NCBI GenBank assembly: GCA_963721305.1
Contig: CAVRIR010000003.1
Location: forward strand, 1-64,000
Source: DATAES01 sp963721305
GTDB taxonomy: Bacteria > Actinomycetota > Acidimicrobiia > Acidimicrobiales > JACDCH01
Direction of reading: 5' to 3'
Length of the DNA: 64,000 bases
Both the position numbers and the translations under genes were made by a program. The notes beneath the pieces were generated by a model. That model did not search any database. It worked only from the letters and a program-made list of their open reading frames with translations, and was not told the DNA's origin. Position 1 is the stretch's first letter, and the number at the start of each line of letters is the position of its first letter. This document shows, in pieces, positions 25,526 to 34,773 of the stretch.

Positions 25526-27148
25526 CTAGCGCTTCTCGTACGTGACGCCGGACGTCTCGACGTCCCACGTCGCCGCAGTCACTCCCTCGGCGCGTAGCTC
25601 GCGCTTGAGGACACGGCCCACGGGCGAGCGCGGCAGCTCGGCGCGGAACTCGATGTAGCGCGGCAGCGCGAAGTAGGGGAGCTCGTCGATGCACCAACGG
25701 AACAGCGCTTCCTCGGTGAGGCTCGCTCCCTCCTTCACGGTCGCCGTCACCTTCAGGTCGTCCTCGGTCATCGGGCTCGGCACCGCGTGCACCGCGACGT
25801 CCGCCAGTGCGCCGTGCGACATGAGGATGCGCTCGACCTCGAAGCTCGAGATGTTCTCGCCCCGCCGGCGCAGGTAGTCGGCCTTGCGATCGACGAAGTA
25901 GAGGTAGTCCTCGTCGTCGATGCGGCCGATGTCGCCCGTGTGGTACCACCAGTTGCGACTCGTCTCGACCGTCGCTTCCGGTCGACCCCAGTAGCCCTCG
26001 AACATGGTGTGCGGTCGCTTCGGCCGCAAGACGATCTCGCCGTCCGTCCCGCGAGGCAGCTCGTGGTCGTCGTCGTCGAAGATGCGGACGTCGAAGTACT
26101 CGTCGTTGATCGACGCCGGCCGCGTTCGGCTTGTTCGTGGCGCCCGAGCGGCTGCCACGACACCAGCGACGCCTCGGTCGTGCCGTACGCGCCGCTGAAC
26201 GTGTCGATGCCGAACCGGTCCTTCAGGATCGAGTCGACCTCGACGGGTAGTGGTGCGGCGCCGATCAGGCGCAGCGACGTGTTGGCCTCCGGCGCGCCCG
26301 ACTGCGGCATCTCGGGCCGATCGACGTCGTGCGCCAGAGGTACGCCATCGTGCCGAGCGTCGACGTGATCGTCGCGCCGGTGCGGTTCATCTCCGGCCAG
26401 AAGCGCGAGACGGAGAAGCGGCGCTCGATCGCGGCCGCGCCCGCCGTAGATGAGCGGGCCGAGGATGGCGGTGACGATCGCGTTGAAGTGGAACATCGGC
26501 AGCGGCGTCCACACGACGTCGTCCGCGGTGCGCCGCCAGCACACGCCGATCTGGCGGGACAGCACCTCGTGGTACCGGTGGCTGAGCATGCAGCCCTTCG
26601 ACGGGCCCGGTCGTCCCGCCGGTGTAGATGAACGTGCCGAGATCGGACGCGCGTCGGACCGTGGCGGGCGACGGCGAGCATCTCGTCCCAGCCGCGCAGC
26701 CGGTCGCGCCACTCGTCGTCGCCGAGGACGATCACGTGCTCGAGCTCGTCGACGTCGCCGCATGACCGCGGTCGGCCCGATCGCGCAGCGACGGTTCGAC
26801 GAGGAGCGACCTTCGATCCGGAGTCCGCCAGTTGATGGCGGAGGTACTCGCCCTTGTACGCGGTGTTGATCGGGACGGACACCGCCCCGCTCAGGATCGT
26901 GCCCCACCAGGCGAACATCGCCTCCGGCTGAGTTCTCGACGAGCGTCGCGACGCGGTCGCCGCGCCCGACGCCCAGACCCGGACAGCATCCCGGCGATGC
27001 GTCCGCCGGTGTCGGCGACCTCGGCGGCGGACACCTTCGTGCCGACGACGTCGAGGTACTCGCCGTCAGGATCTTGTTCGAGCCGTCGCTGCAGGAGCTC
27101 GATGATCGTGTGCTCGTCGTCGTCGTCGATCCAGACGCGGTCGGTCAA
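25526..27148 (-). pseudogene. Acyl-CoA synthetase (AMP-dependent ligase), many frameshifts
   Basis: TTG 27148 begins LTDRVWIDDDDEHTIIELLQ, and the end (25526) carries a complete C-terminal domain: WWYHTGDIGRIDDEDYLYFV, RKADYLRRRGENISSFEVER and PRSPVGRVLKREL. Between about 27000 and 26100 the recognisable pieces (CMLSHRYHEVLSRQIG, PLPMFHFNAIVTAILGPLIY, RFGIDTFSGAYGTTEASLVS) hop among three frames, needing at least six changes. The expected full length is about 540 residues. This is either a decayed gene or the worst indel cluster of the window. Its conserved motifs argue for errors. Confidence 0.72.
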
Positions 27149-27165
27149 GGTCGGTTGTCTCCTGA

Positions 27166-27827
27166 TCACGGTCGAACGACGAACGTGCAGTCGACGATGT
27201 CGTGCAGTTCGCGCGAGCGGCAGGCGCTCCCGCGGGCTGGCGTCGTCGGACACCACTGCCGGGTCGAGCGCCTGGTACGCGGAGATCAGCCCGCTGAACA
27301 GGCGGGCGAGCACTTCAGGATCACCCTTGCGCAGCACACCTCCGCGCTGGCCCCGGCGGAACAGCGAGGCCTGGAACTGCATCGCGTCCTCGTAACGCTC
27401 TTTCATCACCGCGTCGATCTCACTGTCCGTCGACAACGAGGTCGTCGCGTTGGAGTAGCGGAGATAGAGGCGACCGAAGTGCGGGTGGGCACGGAAGAAT
27501 CCGATCTCGAAGTCGACGAGCGCGTGCAGTTGCTCGACCGGATCGAGCTCGGGGTCCTCGCACGATCGCCAGCAGCTCGGGCATGAACTCGTCGCCGCGA
27601 CGGATGAAGATCTGTCGGAACAGGTCGTCCTTGTTCTCGAAGAACGAGTACACCGATCCGACGGCGAACTCCGCGAGCTCCGCCACTTCCTTGAGGGTCG
27701 TCTCGTGGAAGCCCTTGCGGCCGAAGACCTCCTCGGCCGCGTCGAGCAGCTGCGAACGGCTGATGTCCTGCTGGCGGAGACGCCGCTCCTCGCGCCGGCT
27801 CGCCAGTGGCTCGGTCGCCTTCGGCAT
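27166..27827 (-). CDS. TetR-family transcriptional regulator, frameshifted
   Basis: ATG 27827 starts an HTH domain (ISRSQLLDAAEEVFGRKGFH, then AVGSVYSFFENKDDLFRQIF) typical of TetR. After a frame change near 27560 the ligand domain continues (MKERYEDAMQFQASLFRRGQ, then VLRKGDPEVLARLFSGLISA). A further change near 27220 leads to ELHDIVDCTFVVRP and a stop at 27166. The joined length is about 220 residues. Its own promoter gap contains the palindrome at 27858, so it probably represses itself and the two divergent promoters with the same site. The ligand may be a CoA intermediate. Confidence 0.82.
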
Positions 27828-27857
27828 GCCGCCGATGGTACTTCGGTTCCGCGCGGT

Positions 27858-27871
27858 TGAACGCAGATTCA
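27858..27871. promoter_or_regulatory. Palindrome TGAAC-GCAG-ATTCA before the tetR gene
   Basis: This is an imperfect copy (one mismatch in the right arm) of TGAAC-N4-GTTCA, 31 bases upstream of the TetR start. It is a probable autoregulatory site. Confidence 0.5.
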
Positions 27872-27909
27872 ATCGCGTGGATTGGTCTTCGGGAGGCCTC
27901 GAGCTCGGC

Positions 27910-29074
27910 TCACCGCACCGGGACCGACGACCAGCCGCGCACCGTCGAGGTGTGCAAGCGCACGGCGTTGTCGTGGTCGACTTCCCAGTTGGGATGGCGG
28001 CGCAACGCCTCCTCGAGCGCGACGCGACCTTCGAGACGGGCGAGCGCGGCGCCGAGGCAGAAGTGGATGCCGAAACCGAACGACACATGGTTGTCGAGGT
28101 TGCGGTGGATGTCGAAGCGGTGCGCGTCCGGGTACTTCCGCTCGTCCCGTCCCGCGGCGCCGGTGAGCAGCAGCACCTTGCTGCCCGCGGGCACTTCGGT
28201 GCCGTGCAGCTCGACGGCACGCGCCGTCCAACGTCCTTGCACCGGTGACGGCGCCTCGTAGCGCAGCAGCTCCTCGACGGTGTTGGGGAGCAGCGACGCG
28301 TCGGCCGCCGCTTCGGCCCGCTGGTCCGGGTGTTCGTCGAGCACCACCGCCGCCCAACCGAGCAGGCGGGCAACCGTTTCCGTTCCCGCGCTCGACGAGG
28401 AGGTTGGCGAAGTCCGCGCATTCGCGGATGGTCAGCTCGGTCTGAGCGAGTCCGGAGAGCAGGTCGTCGTCCGGAGTCGCTCGGCGTGATTCGAGGAGCT
28501 GCGTCAGGTAGCCGTCGAGCTCGATCATTGCTGCCAGGGACACATCGTTGACCATGCCGACATCGGGCTCGATGTGGAACGTCGTGTCGATGCGCTTCTT
28601 CACCCACTCGCGGTCCTCTGATGGCACGCCGAGCAGCTCGCAGATGACCATCGACGGGAGCGTGGCTCCGAAGTCGGTGACGAAATCGAAGTCCGCGCCT
28701 TCGACCCACGGCTCGAGGAGCTCCGCGGACAGCTCGCGGATGTGGACCTCGAGCGCGGCGACCCGCCGTGGCGTGAATGCCCGGGACACCAACGACCGCA
28801 GCCGCGTGTGATCAGGGGGATCCTTGAAGATCATCATTCCGGTCGGCGTGGGCTCGGCGGTCATCAGCTCGAGGACCGTGCTGTGGCTCGACAGGAACGT
28901 CGCCGGGTCGCGATGGGCCGCCTCCACGTCGGCGTACCGGGTGAGCGCCCAGAAATCGAATCGCTCGTTGCGGTACAAGGGTGCCTCGTCCCGCATGCGG
29001 CCCCAGACCTCGTACGGATGGGTGTCGAGGTCTTCGTCGATGGGGTCCCAATACAGGTCGTCAACTGTCTTCAA
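27910..29074 (-). CDS. Cytochrome P450, one frameshift
   Basis: TTG 29074, behind TTGGAGG, begins MKTVDDLYWDPIDEDLDTHP. The joined protein is about 388 residues. It has MIFKDPPDHTRLRSLVSRAF (C helix), the I-helix oxygen-binding motif AGTETVARLLGW (split by the frame change near 28392), EELLRYEAPSPVQGR (ExxR) and FGFGIHFCLGAALARLE (heme Cys). Soluble bacterial P450s of this type hydroxylate lipids, terpenoids or steroids. It is divergent from the DUF35/thiolase pair, with the palindrome at 29092 in between. Confidence 0.88.
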
Positions 29075-29091
29075 GACGGCCTCCAACAAGA

Positions 29092-29105
29092 TGAACGAGC
29101 GTTCA
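29092..29105. promoter_or_regulatory. Perfect palindrome TGAACGAGCGTTCA, probable TetR operator
   Basis: This 14-base perfect palindrome stands 17 bases upstream of the P450 start (minus) and about 117 bases before the DUF35 start (plus). It is the best match to the motif shared with 24158 and 27858. Confidence 0.65.
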
Positions 29106-29222
29106 CGGCACCGTAGTCGCCAGCGCAACGTACCTGTGTCTGCCCCGCAGAACGACACGTCGTTGCACGCGCGACGCCCGCGCTCTTTGCGCGGGGCGGC
29201 GTGCCCGGGCGAGGATTGGACG

Positions 29223-29615
29223 ATGGCGAACCAGGTTCCGTTGGTGGAGTACCTCGCGCTGGGGGATGACCCGCACCTGCGAGCGCACGAGTGCACGAAC
29301 TGCGGCGCCCGATTCTTCGATCGGCGCAACGCATGTGCATCGTGCTTCGGCACGTCCTTCAAGGACGTCGACGTGGCGACCCAGGGCGAGCTCCGGGCGT
29401 ACACGATCGTGTCGCTCGCGGCGCCCGGTATCCCGGTGCCCTTCGTCGCCGGCGTGATCGACTGCGACGGCACCTCGGTCCGGGGCAACGTGATCAACAC
29501 GGATCCCGACCCGGATCACGTGAAACTCGGTATGAAGGTGAAGCTGGCGACGTATGTGGTCGGCAGCGACGACAATGGAACCGAAGCGATCGGCTTCGGG
29601 TTCGAACCCGTCTGA
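29223..29615 (+). CDS. DUF35 OB-fold/zinc-ribbon protein (ChsH2 C-terminal-like)
   Basis: ATG 29223 gives a 130-residue protein. A rubredoxin-like zinc ribbon is visible (HECTNCGARFFDRRNACASC, two CxxC pairs near residues 24-43). An OB-fold follows (LRAYTIVSLAAPGIPVPFVA, then KLGMKVKLATYV). DUF35 proteins partner with the thiolase-like enzyme encoded next to them. In the ChsH2-Ltp2 complex, the DUF35 domain is needed for retro-aldol cleavage of steroid side-chain CoA esters. The partner gene starts 21 bases downstream. Confidence 0.9.
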   Translation: MANQVPLVEYLALGDDPHLRAHECTNCGARFFDRRNACASCFGTSFKDVDVATQGELRAYTIVSLAAPGIPVPFVAGVIDCDGTSVRGNVINTDPDPDHVKLGMKVKLATYVVGSDDNGTEAIGFGFEPV

Positions 29616-29636
29616 ACGGTCTGAGAGGACAACGAC

Positions 29637-30839
29637 ATGGCTGAGCAGGTGTGGATCCTCGGGATCACAATGACGAAGTTCGGCAAGCACCCGGACAAGG
29701 ACACGGTCGACCTCGCCGCCGAGGCCGCCATGGGTGCCCTCGCCGACGCCGGCACGACGATGGACAAGATGGGCGTCCTCGCCGCCGGCAACCTCATGGG
29801 CATGGGCGGCGGTATCGGACAGCAGATCCAGAAGCAGGTCGGCCAGACCGGCATCCCCGTCTACAACGTGGCGAACGCGTGCGCCACGGGTGCGACTGCG
29901 CTGCGCACGGCGATCATGTCGGTCAAGGCGGGCGAGTGCGACTACGGCCTCGCGGTCGGTGTGGAGAAGCTCGCCGGTGCGGGACTGCTCGCCGGCGGTT
30001 CGGCGAAGGGTGACGGCAAGGTCTACGAGCCCAAGGGCCGCTTCGGCTCGGTCGCCCCGACCGACGGCCGCATCGGCACCGACACGATGCCTGGGGTGTT
30101 CGCGCAGATCGGCATGGAGTACGGCCACAAGTACGGCGGCACCAGCTTCGAGCTGTTCGCCAAGATCTCCGAGAAGAACCATGCGCACTCGACGCTCAAC
30201 CCGCTCGCGGCGTACTCGAAGCGGTTCACGCTCGAGGAGATCATGAACGACATCATGATCGCCTACCCGAACACGCGGCCGATGTGCTCCGCCAACTGCG
30301 ACGGCGCCGCGGCTGCCGTCGTCGTGTCCGACACCGAGCTCAAGAAGCTCTCGAAGGAGCAGCAGAAGCGGGCCATCAAGGTGTCGGCCTCGGTGCTCAC
30401 CACCGATCCGTGGGAAGAGGCGTGCCAGATCCTTCCCAACGTCAACACGCTCACCCGCAACGCGGCCAAGCAGGCGTACGAGCAGGCGGGCATCGGCCCC
30501 GACGACCTCGACATGGTCGAGTTGCACGACTGCTTCGCGACCGCGGAGCTCGTCCACTACGACAACCTCATGCTCTGCGAAGAGGGTGGGGCGGTCGACT
30601 TCTTCCAGAGCGGCGCCAGCTGGCGTGACGGCAAGACGCCGGTGAACGTGTCGGGCGGCCTCGAGTCCAAGGGGCATCCGATTGCCGCCACCGGCATCGC
30701 CAACATCTGGGAGGTCTGCCATCACCTGCGCGGTGAGGCCGGCGATCGCCAGATCGAGGGCGCCAAGGTCGGGCTCGCCCACGTCATCGGCCTCGGCTCG
30801 GCGTGCGGCGTCCACATCCTGGAGAAGTCCGCCGCCTGA
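29637..30839 (+). CDS. Thiolase-fold lipid-transfer-type acyltransferase/aldolase (Ltp-like)
   Basis: This 400-residue thiolase-superfamily protein has the N-terminal active-site region NVANACATGATALRTAIMSV, MVELHDCFATAELVHYDNLM (HDCF) and GGLESKGHPIAATGIANIWE. These are marks of the SCP2-thiolase/Ltp group. With the DUF35 neighbour it may form an Ltp2-like retro-aldolase or a true thiolase; the retained Cys in NACATGA leaves both open. The gene has a good AGAGGA ribosome binding site and is probably cotranscribed with the P450 downstream (7 bases). Confidence 0.88.
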   Translation: MAEQVWILGITMTKFGKHPDKDTVDLAAEAAMGALADAGTTMDKMGVLAAGNLMGMGGGIGQQIQKQVGQTGIPVYNVANACATGATALRTAIMSVKAGECDYGLAVGVEKLAGAGLLAGGSAKGDGKVYEPKGRFGSVAPTDGRIGTDTMPGVFAQIGMEYGHKYGGTSFELFAKISEKNHAHSTLNPLAAYSKRFTLEEIMNDIMIAYPNTRPMCSANCDGAAAAVVVSDTELKKLSKEQQKRAIKVSASVLTTDPWEEACQILPNVNTLTRNAAKQAYEQAGIGPDDLDMVELHDCFATAELVHYDNLMLCEEGGAVDFFQSGASWRDGKTPVNVSGGLESKGHPIAATGIANIWEVCHHLRGEAGDRQIEGAKVGLAHVIGLGSACGVHILEKSAA

Positions 30840-30846
30840 GAGCCAA

Positions 30847-32054
30847 ATGACCGCGCTCGACGACGCGCCCGCGATCGCACTGCTGTCGCAGGCGTCGTTC
30901 GCGCACGGACAGCCGCACGAGCAGTTCGCGTGGCTGCGCGACAACGACCCGGTCCACTGGCACGACGAACCCGATGGCGGCACCGGGTTCTGGGCCGTCA
31001 CCAGATACAAGGACGTCAAGGCCGTCGGACGCGACGCGGCGACGTTCTCGTCGCGACCGGGAATCATGATCCCGGACGCCACGGGCGGCATGGACGTCCC
31101 AGGTCACGAGATGATGATCTCGTCGGACCCGCCGGTGCACACCGATTTGCGCAAGCTCGTCGCGCCCGAGTTCATCCCGCGGCGGCGAAGGCGATGCGGC
31201 CGCGCATCGAGGAGCTCGCCAAACGCATCATCGACGGCGTCGTTGATCGCGGTGAGTGCGACCTCGTCGCGGACATCGCCGGACTGATGCCGTCGTACGT
31301 CATCGCCGACATGCTCGGCATCCCGCTCGAGGACGGCGTCGAGCTCTATGGCCTGACGGAGAAGATCCATGCCGCGCCGGAGTCGCAGGAAGCCGGCGCG
31401 GCGATGGGCGCGGTGCTGGAGATGTTCAACTACGCACGCGAGGTGTGGGAGCGCAAGCGTGCCGAGCCGGCGGACGACCTGGCCACGCTGATCGCGACCG
31501 CCGCCGTCGGCGACGACGAGCTCGACGTCATCGACTTCAACCTGTTCTTCATGTTGCTCATCGATGCCGGTGGCGACACCACTCGCAACCTCGTCGCGGG
31601 CGGGATGGACGCGCTGTTCTCGCATCCCGAGCAGTTCGCGTGGCTGCGCGCCGATCTCGATGCGCGGCTCGCGTGCGCCATCGAGGAGCTGCTGCGCTGG
31701 ATCAGTCCCGTCGTCTACATGCGCCGCACGGCGCGGCGCGACACGACGGTCGCTGGTGTACCGATCGCCGCGGGCCAGAAGGTCGTCATGTACTACGGCT
31801 CGGCCAACCGAGACCCCGATGCGTTCGGATCGACCGCGGGCGAGCTCGATCTCGCCCGGACGCCGAACGAGCACGTCGCGTTCGGCGGGGGAGGACCACA
31901 CTTCTGCCTCGGCTCGCACATCGCCCGCATCGAGATCCAGGCGTTGCTGCGCGAGCTGTTGACCAGGTTGACCGACGTCCGGCCGCTGGCGCAGACCGAA
32001 TGGCTGCCGTCCACCTTCATCTCCGGCCCGAAGCACGTGGCCATCGCGTTCTGA
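30847..32054 (+). CDS. Cytochrome P450 (CYP125/CYP142-like group), one frameshift
   Basis: The joined protein from ATG 30847 is about 402 residues. It has MMISSDPPVHTDLRKLVAPE, a frame change near 31185, then AKRIIDGVVDRGECDLVADI, the I-helix LLIDAGGDTTRNLVAGG, AIEELLRWISPVVYMRRTAR (ExxR) and FGGGGPHFCLGSHIARIEIQ (heme Cys). The sequence style is near the mycobacterial sterol side-chain P450 families, but I cannot assign a family. It follows the Ltp-like gene in the same operon, consistent with oxidation of a hydrophobic side chain. Confidence 0.88.
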
Positions 32055-32058
32055 CGTC

Positions 32059-32223
32059 TTGAGCGCTTTCGTCCTTTTCTGGGTCTACGACCCGACCTCG
32101 ACCCGCATACCGGTCGTGCGGGGAATGATCGACGACCTCGTGGCCCTCATCGCCGAGGTCCGTGCGGTGTCCCCGATGGTCGCGGTCGACGACATCCGAC
32201 GCGGCCCCAAGGAGGCGCGATGA
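32059..32223 (+). pseudogene. Possible C-terminal remnant of a TetR-type regulator
   Basis: A TTG-started frame of 54 codons reads LSAFVLFWVYDPTSTRIPVV and ends as ATGA on the next gene. FVLFWVYD-type segments occur in the last helices of some actinobacterial TetR regulators, which suggests a truncated relic. The overlap with the next start could also mean a real small coupled ORF. Weak evidence. Confidence 0.3.
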
Positions 32224-33177
32224 CAACGACAGGCACCGCAGTGGACGAGCAGGGCGGCATCGGGCCCGACACCGGCCTCGATGTCGTGACCGGCGCGTTC
32301 GGCTTCACCGGCAACCGGATCGCGGCGTTGCTCGCCGGTGACGGCCGGCGCGTGCGCACGTTGACCGGCCATCCGCAGCGAGCGCCGGAGGGAACGGCGA
32401 TCGAGGTCCGTCCGCTCGACTTCGACGATCCGCTCGCACTCACGCGCTCGCTCGAGGGTGCGACGACGCTCTACAACACCTACTGGGTGCGGTTCGCCCG
32501 TGGCCGCCGCGACCACGTCTCGGCGGCAGCCAACTCACGGACGCTGTTCACGGCTGCGCAGCGCGCCGGTGTGCAACGCATCGTCCACGTCAGCATCACG
32601 CATCCCTCGATCGAGTGTCCGGATCCGTACTTCCGGGGCAAAGCGCTGGCGGAGCAAGCTCTCGCGGAGTGCGGCGTGTCGTACGGCGTCGCGCGGCCGG
32701 GCATCCTGTTCGGCGACGACGGGGTGTTGATCAACAACATCGCGTGGTTGCTGCGCCACTTGCCCGTGTTCGGGGTCGGCGGCGACGGGAGCTACCGGGT
32801 CCGACCGATCCACGTCGACGATCTCGCTCGCCTGTGCGTTTCGCTGGGTAACGAGCGCGCCGACTCGATCGTGAACGCGGTGGGGCCCGACCGGCCCACC
32901 TTCCTCGAGCTCGTGCCGCGCCATCCGCGAGGCCGTCGGCAGCCGGGCTGCGATCGTCCGCGTGCCCGGCGTCGCGATCCCCGTGCTGTCACGCCTGCTC
33001 GGATTCCTCGTGCACGACGTCGTGTTGACCGCCGACGAGTACCGGTCGATGGCGGCCGGCCTCGCGGACGTCGAAGGAGCGCCCACGGGGACGGTCTCCG
33101 TAATCGAGTGGATCAGGGAGCAGGGCAACGCGCTCGGTACGAGGTATGCGAACGAGCTGGCGCGGCACTTTCGGTGA
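32220..33177 (+). CDS. NAD(P)-binding SDR-fold protein (NmrA/NDUFA9-like), one frameshift
   Basis: ATG 32220 begins a Rossmann protein with VVTGAFGFTGNRIAALLAGD (GxxGxxG), VQRIVHVSITHPSIECPDPY and FRGKALAEQALAECGVSYGV. It continues to a frame change near 32922, after which LSRLLGFLVHDVVLTADEYR runs to the stop at 33177. The joined length is about 318 residues. Such atypical SDRs act as epimerases, reductases or cofactor sensors. It closes the plus-strand catabolic operon. Confidence 0.75.
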
Positions 33178-33445
33178 GCACGGCCATCGACGGCGGCGAG
33201 GTGGAGGCCGACAAACCGCCCGATCGAAACGCTGCGTTCACGTTCCGCGGCCGAGATTCGCCAATTTCGGTGACCACCACAACGGCGGCCCAACAGAGTT
33301 TTGACCTATTGAGCGGGCTACGACCGATTCAGAGTAATTGTCGGAATCGAAGGGGATCCGAAGCATCTTCGAATTGATGATGTGATCACCCTTGCGTTTC
33401 GCCACCATCAAGTCTCGGCGGCAAGCGGATGGGGTGGCGGAGAAA
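33178..33445. other. Intergenic region, AT-richer, probable sigma-factor promoter
   Basis: This 268-base gap is less GC-rich than its surroundings, especially 33240-33400. TTGACC near 33300 could be a -35 element, but no convincing -10 stands at the right spacing. No gene is seen. Confidence 0.35.
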
Positions 33446-34054
33446 ATGGCTCTTACTCAGACGGACCCGGCTCTGGGTCCGCGTTCAGAAGATGTTGGCG
33501 ACCTGGTTCGCCGGGCGGCGAAGGGCGATCAGCGCTCTTGGGATGCTCTGGTGAACCGCTTCGGTCCCATGGTGTATTCGATCGCCAGGGGCATGGGTCG
33601 CACGGCGGCAGAGGCAGCGGACGTCTCGCAGACGGTGTGGCTGTCCCTCGTCGAGCACCTCGACACGATCTGTCAACCGGAGCGTGTCGGTGCCTGGCTG
33701 GCCACGACCACACGTCGTGAATGCCTGCGGGTGCAGCAGCGGTCGCGGCGCGTGACGCTGGTGGACGACGAGGCGCGGTTCGACGACATCGACCACGATG
33801 TCCGGAGCCTCGACACGGGCATGCTCAGCGAAGAGCGCAACGACGCGCTGTGGGATGCGTTCGCGACGCTGCCGGAATCGAGCCGGCGGCTGCTCACGCT
33901 GCTCATGGTCGATCCTCCGATGAGCTACCAGGACATCTCGGCGACGCTCGACATGCCCATCGGCAGCATCGGCCCGACCCGGGCTCGCATCCTGAACGTC
34001 CTGCGTCGCGAGGTCCAGCGACGCGGCATCGAATCGGTCGACAGCCGGCTCTGA
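33446..34054 (+). CDS. Sigma-70 family (ECF-like) RNA polymerase sigma factor
   Basis: ATG 33446 (MALTQTDPALGP) gives 202 residues. Region 2 reads WDALVNRFGPMVYSIARGMG, EAADVSQTVWLSLVEHLDTI and ERVGAWLATTTRRECLRVQQ. Region 4 reads TLPESSRRLLTLLMVDPPMS and YQDISATLDMPIGSIGPTRA. Sigma factors of this type often stand next to a small partner protein, as here (34248). No anti-sigma gene is adjacent. A 10-bp hairpin follows 6 bases after the stop. An upstream in-frame start at 33392 is possible. Confidence 0.85.
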   Translation: MALTQTDPALGPRSEDVGDLVRRAAKGDQRSWDALVNRFGPMVYSIARGMGRTAAEAADVSQTVWLSLVEHLDTICQPERVGAWLATTTRRECLRVQQRSRRVTLVDDEARFDDIDHDVRSLDTGMLSEERNDALWDAFATLPESSRRLLTLLMVDPPMSYQDISATLDMPIGSIGPTRARILNVLRREVQRRGIESVDSRL

Positions 34055-34060
34055 TCGGCT

Positions 34061-34085
34061 GGTTGACTCGACCCGCGAGTCAACC
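34061..34085 (+). terminator. Perfect 10-bp hairpin after the sigma factor
   Basis: GGTTGACTCG and CGAGTCAACC pair perfectly around a 5-base loop, beginning 6 bases after the sigma stop. There is no U-tract. It could cut transcription between the sigma gene and the gene at 34248. Confidence 0.6.
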
Positions 34086-34247
34086 CAAACGACGCTTCCC
34101 ATCCATTCGGGGCGCTCGGTCGGGCGCGATACTGGGCGCATATGCCGCGAGCTGGGACGGACCGGCGGTCCGCCCGCGATTTCTCGTATCATCGAGGGGG
34201 TGTCGGAGCACCTAAGGCGGCGCGTCTACACAGGGTAGGGGTGGTCG

Positions 34248-34727
34248 ATGCCACGCCGGGATGACGATGAAGACACTGAGGAAATTCGCTCGGACCTTCT
34301 CATGAGGCTCGCCGAGACCCGTGGGATGAGTCGCACACCTCCGAGAGTGCTCGAGCAGGCCAAGGATGCCTTCGGCGCGCGCCAGAGGGAGTCGCGCCTT
34401 CTCGAGCTCGTCTACGACTCGAAGGTGGACAGCGACATCTTCGTCGACACCGCCGACGGCCCGGTTCGGCTCCTCGAGTTCCGCGACGACGACCTCTCCG
34501 TCGAGATCGCGCTCGCCCCGATGGGCGATCGATGCGACGTCGTCGGCCGGGTCTCGCCGTCCACCGTGCGATCCGCGCAGGTCCACACTCCGACCGTCGT
34601 GTTCGCCGCCGTGGTGAACGACGACGGCGGCTTCGCAGCCACCGGTGTCCCATACGGCCCGATGAGCGTGCGGCTCTACCTCGGCGACCTCGCCGGCCGC
34701 GTCCACACCGACTGGGTCGCCGTCTAG
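34248..34727 (+). CDS. Hypothetical protein, probable partner of the sigma factor
   Basis: This 159-residue acidic protein reads LLEFRDDDLSVEIALAPMGD and GPMSVRLYLGDLAGRVHTDW, with a mainly beta C-terminal half. I recall similar small proteins beside ECF-like sigma factors of actinobacteria, with no assigned role. There are no membrane segments and no zinc motif. A connection with the sigma factor is inferred from position only. Confidence 0.6.
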   Translation: MPRRDDDEDTEEIRSDLLMRLAETRGMSRTPPRVLEQAKDAFGARQRESRLLELVYDSKVDSDIFVDTADGPVRLLEFRDDDLSVEIALAPMGDRCDVVGRVSPSTVRSAQVHTPTVVFAAVVNDDGGFAATGVPYGPMSVRLYLGDLAGRVHTDWVAV

Positions 34728-34773
34728 CCCCCACTGGCCGTATCTCAGCCGCGATGGGTGACTCTGTCGTGGC

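Noticed and set aside
29092..29105. Naming the palindrome a KstR or KstR2 site
   Set aside because: The half-site spacing and flanks differ from the motifs I remember, and the local TetR protein is not identifiable as KstR.
29103..31091. 662-codon minus-strand open frame across the DUF35/thiolase region
   Set aside because: It is an antisense shadow. The plus strand carries clear DUF35, thiolase and P450 motifs.
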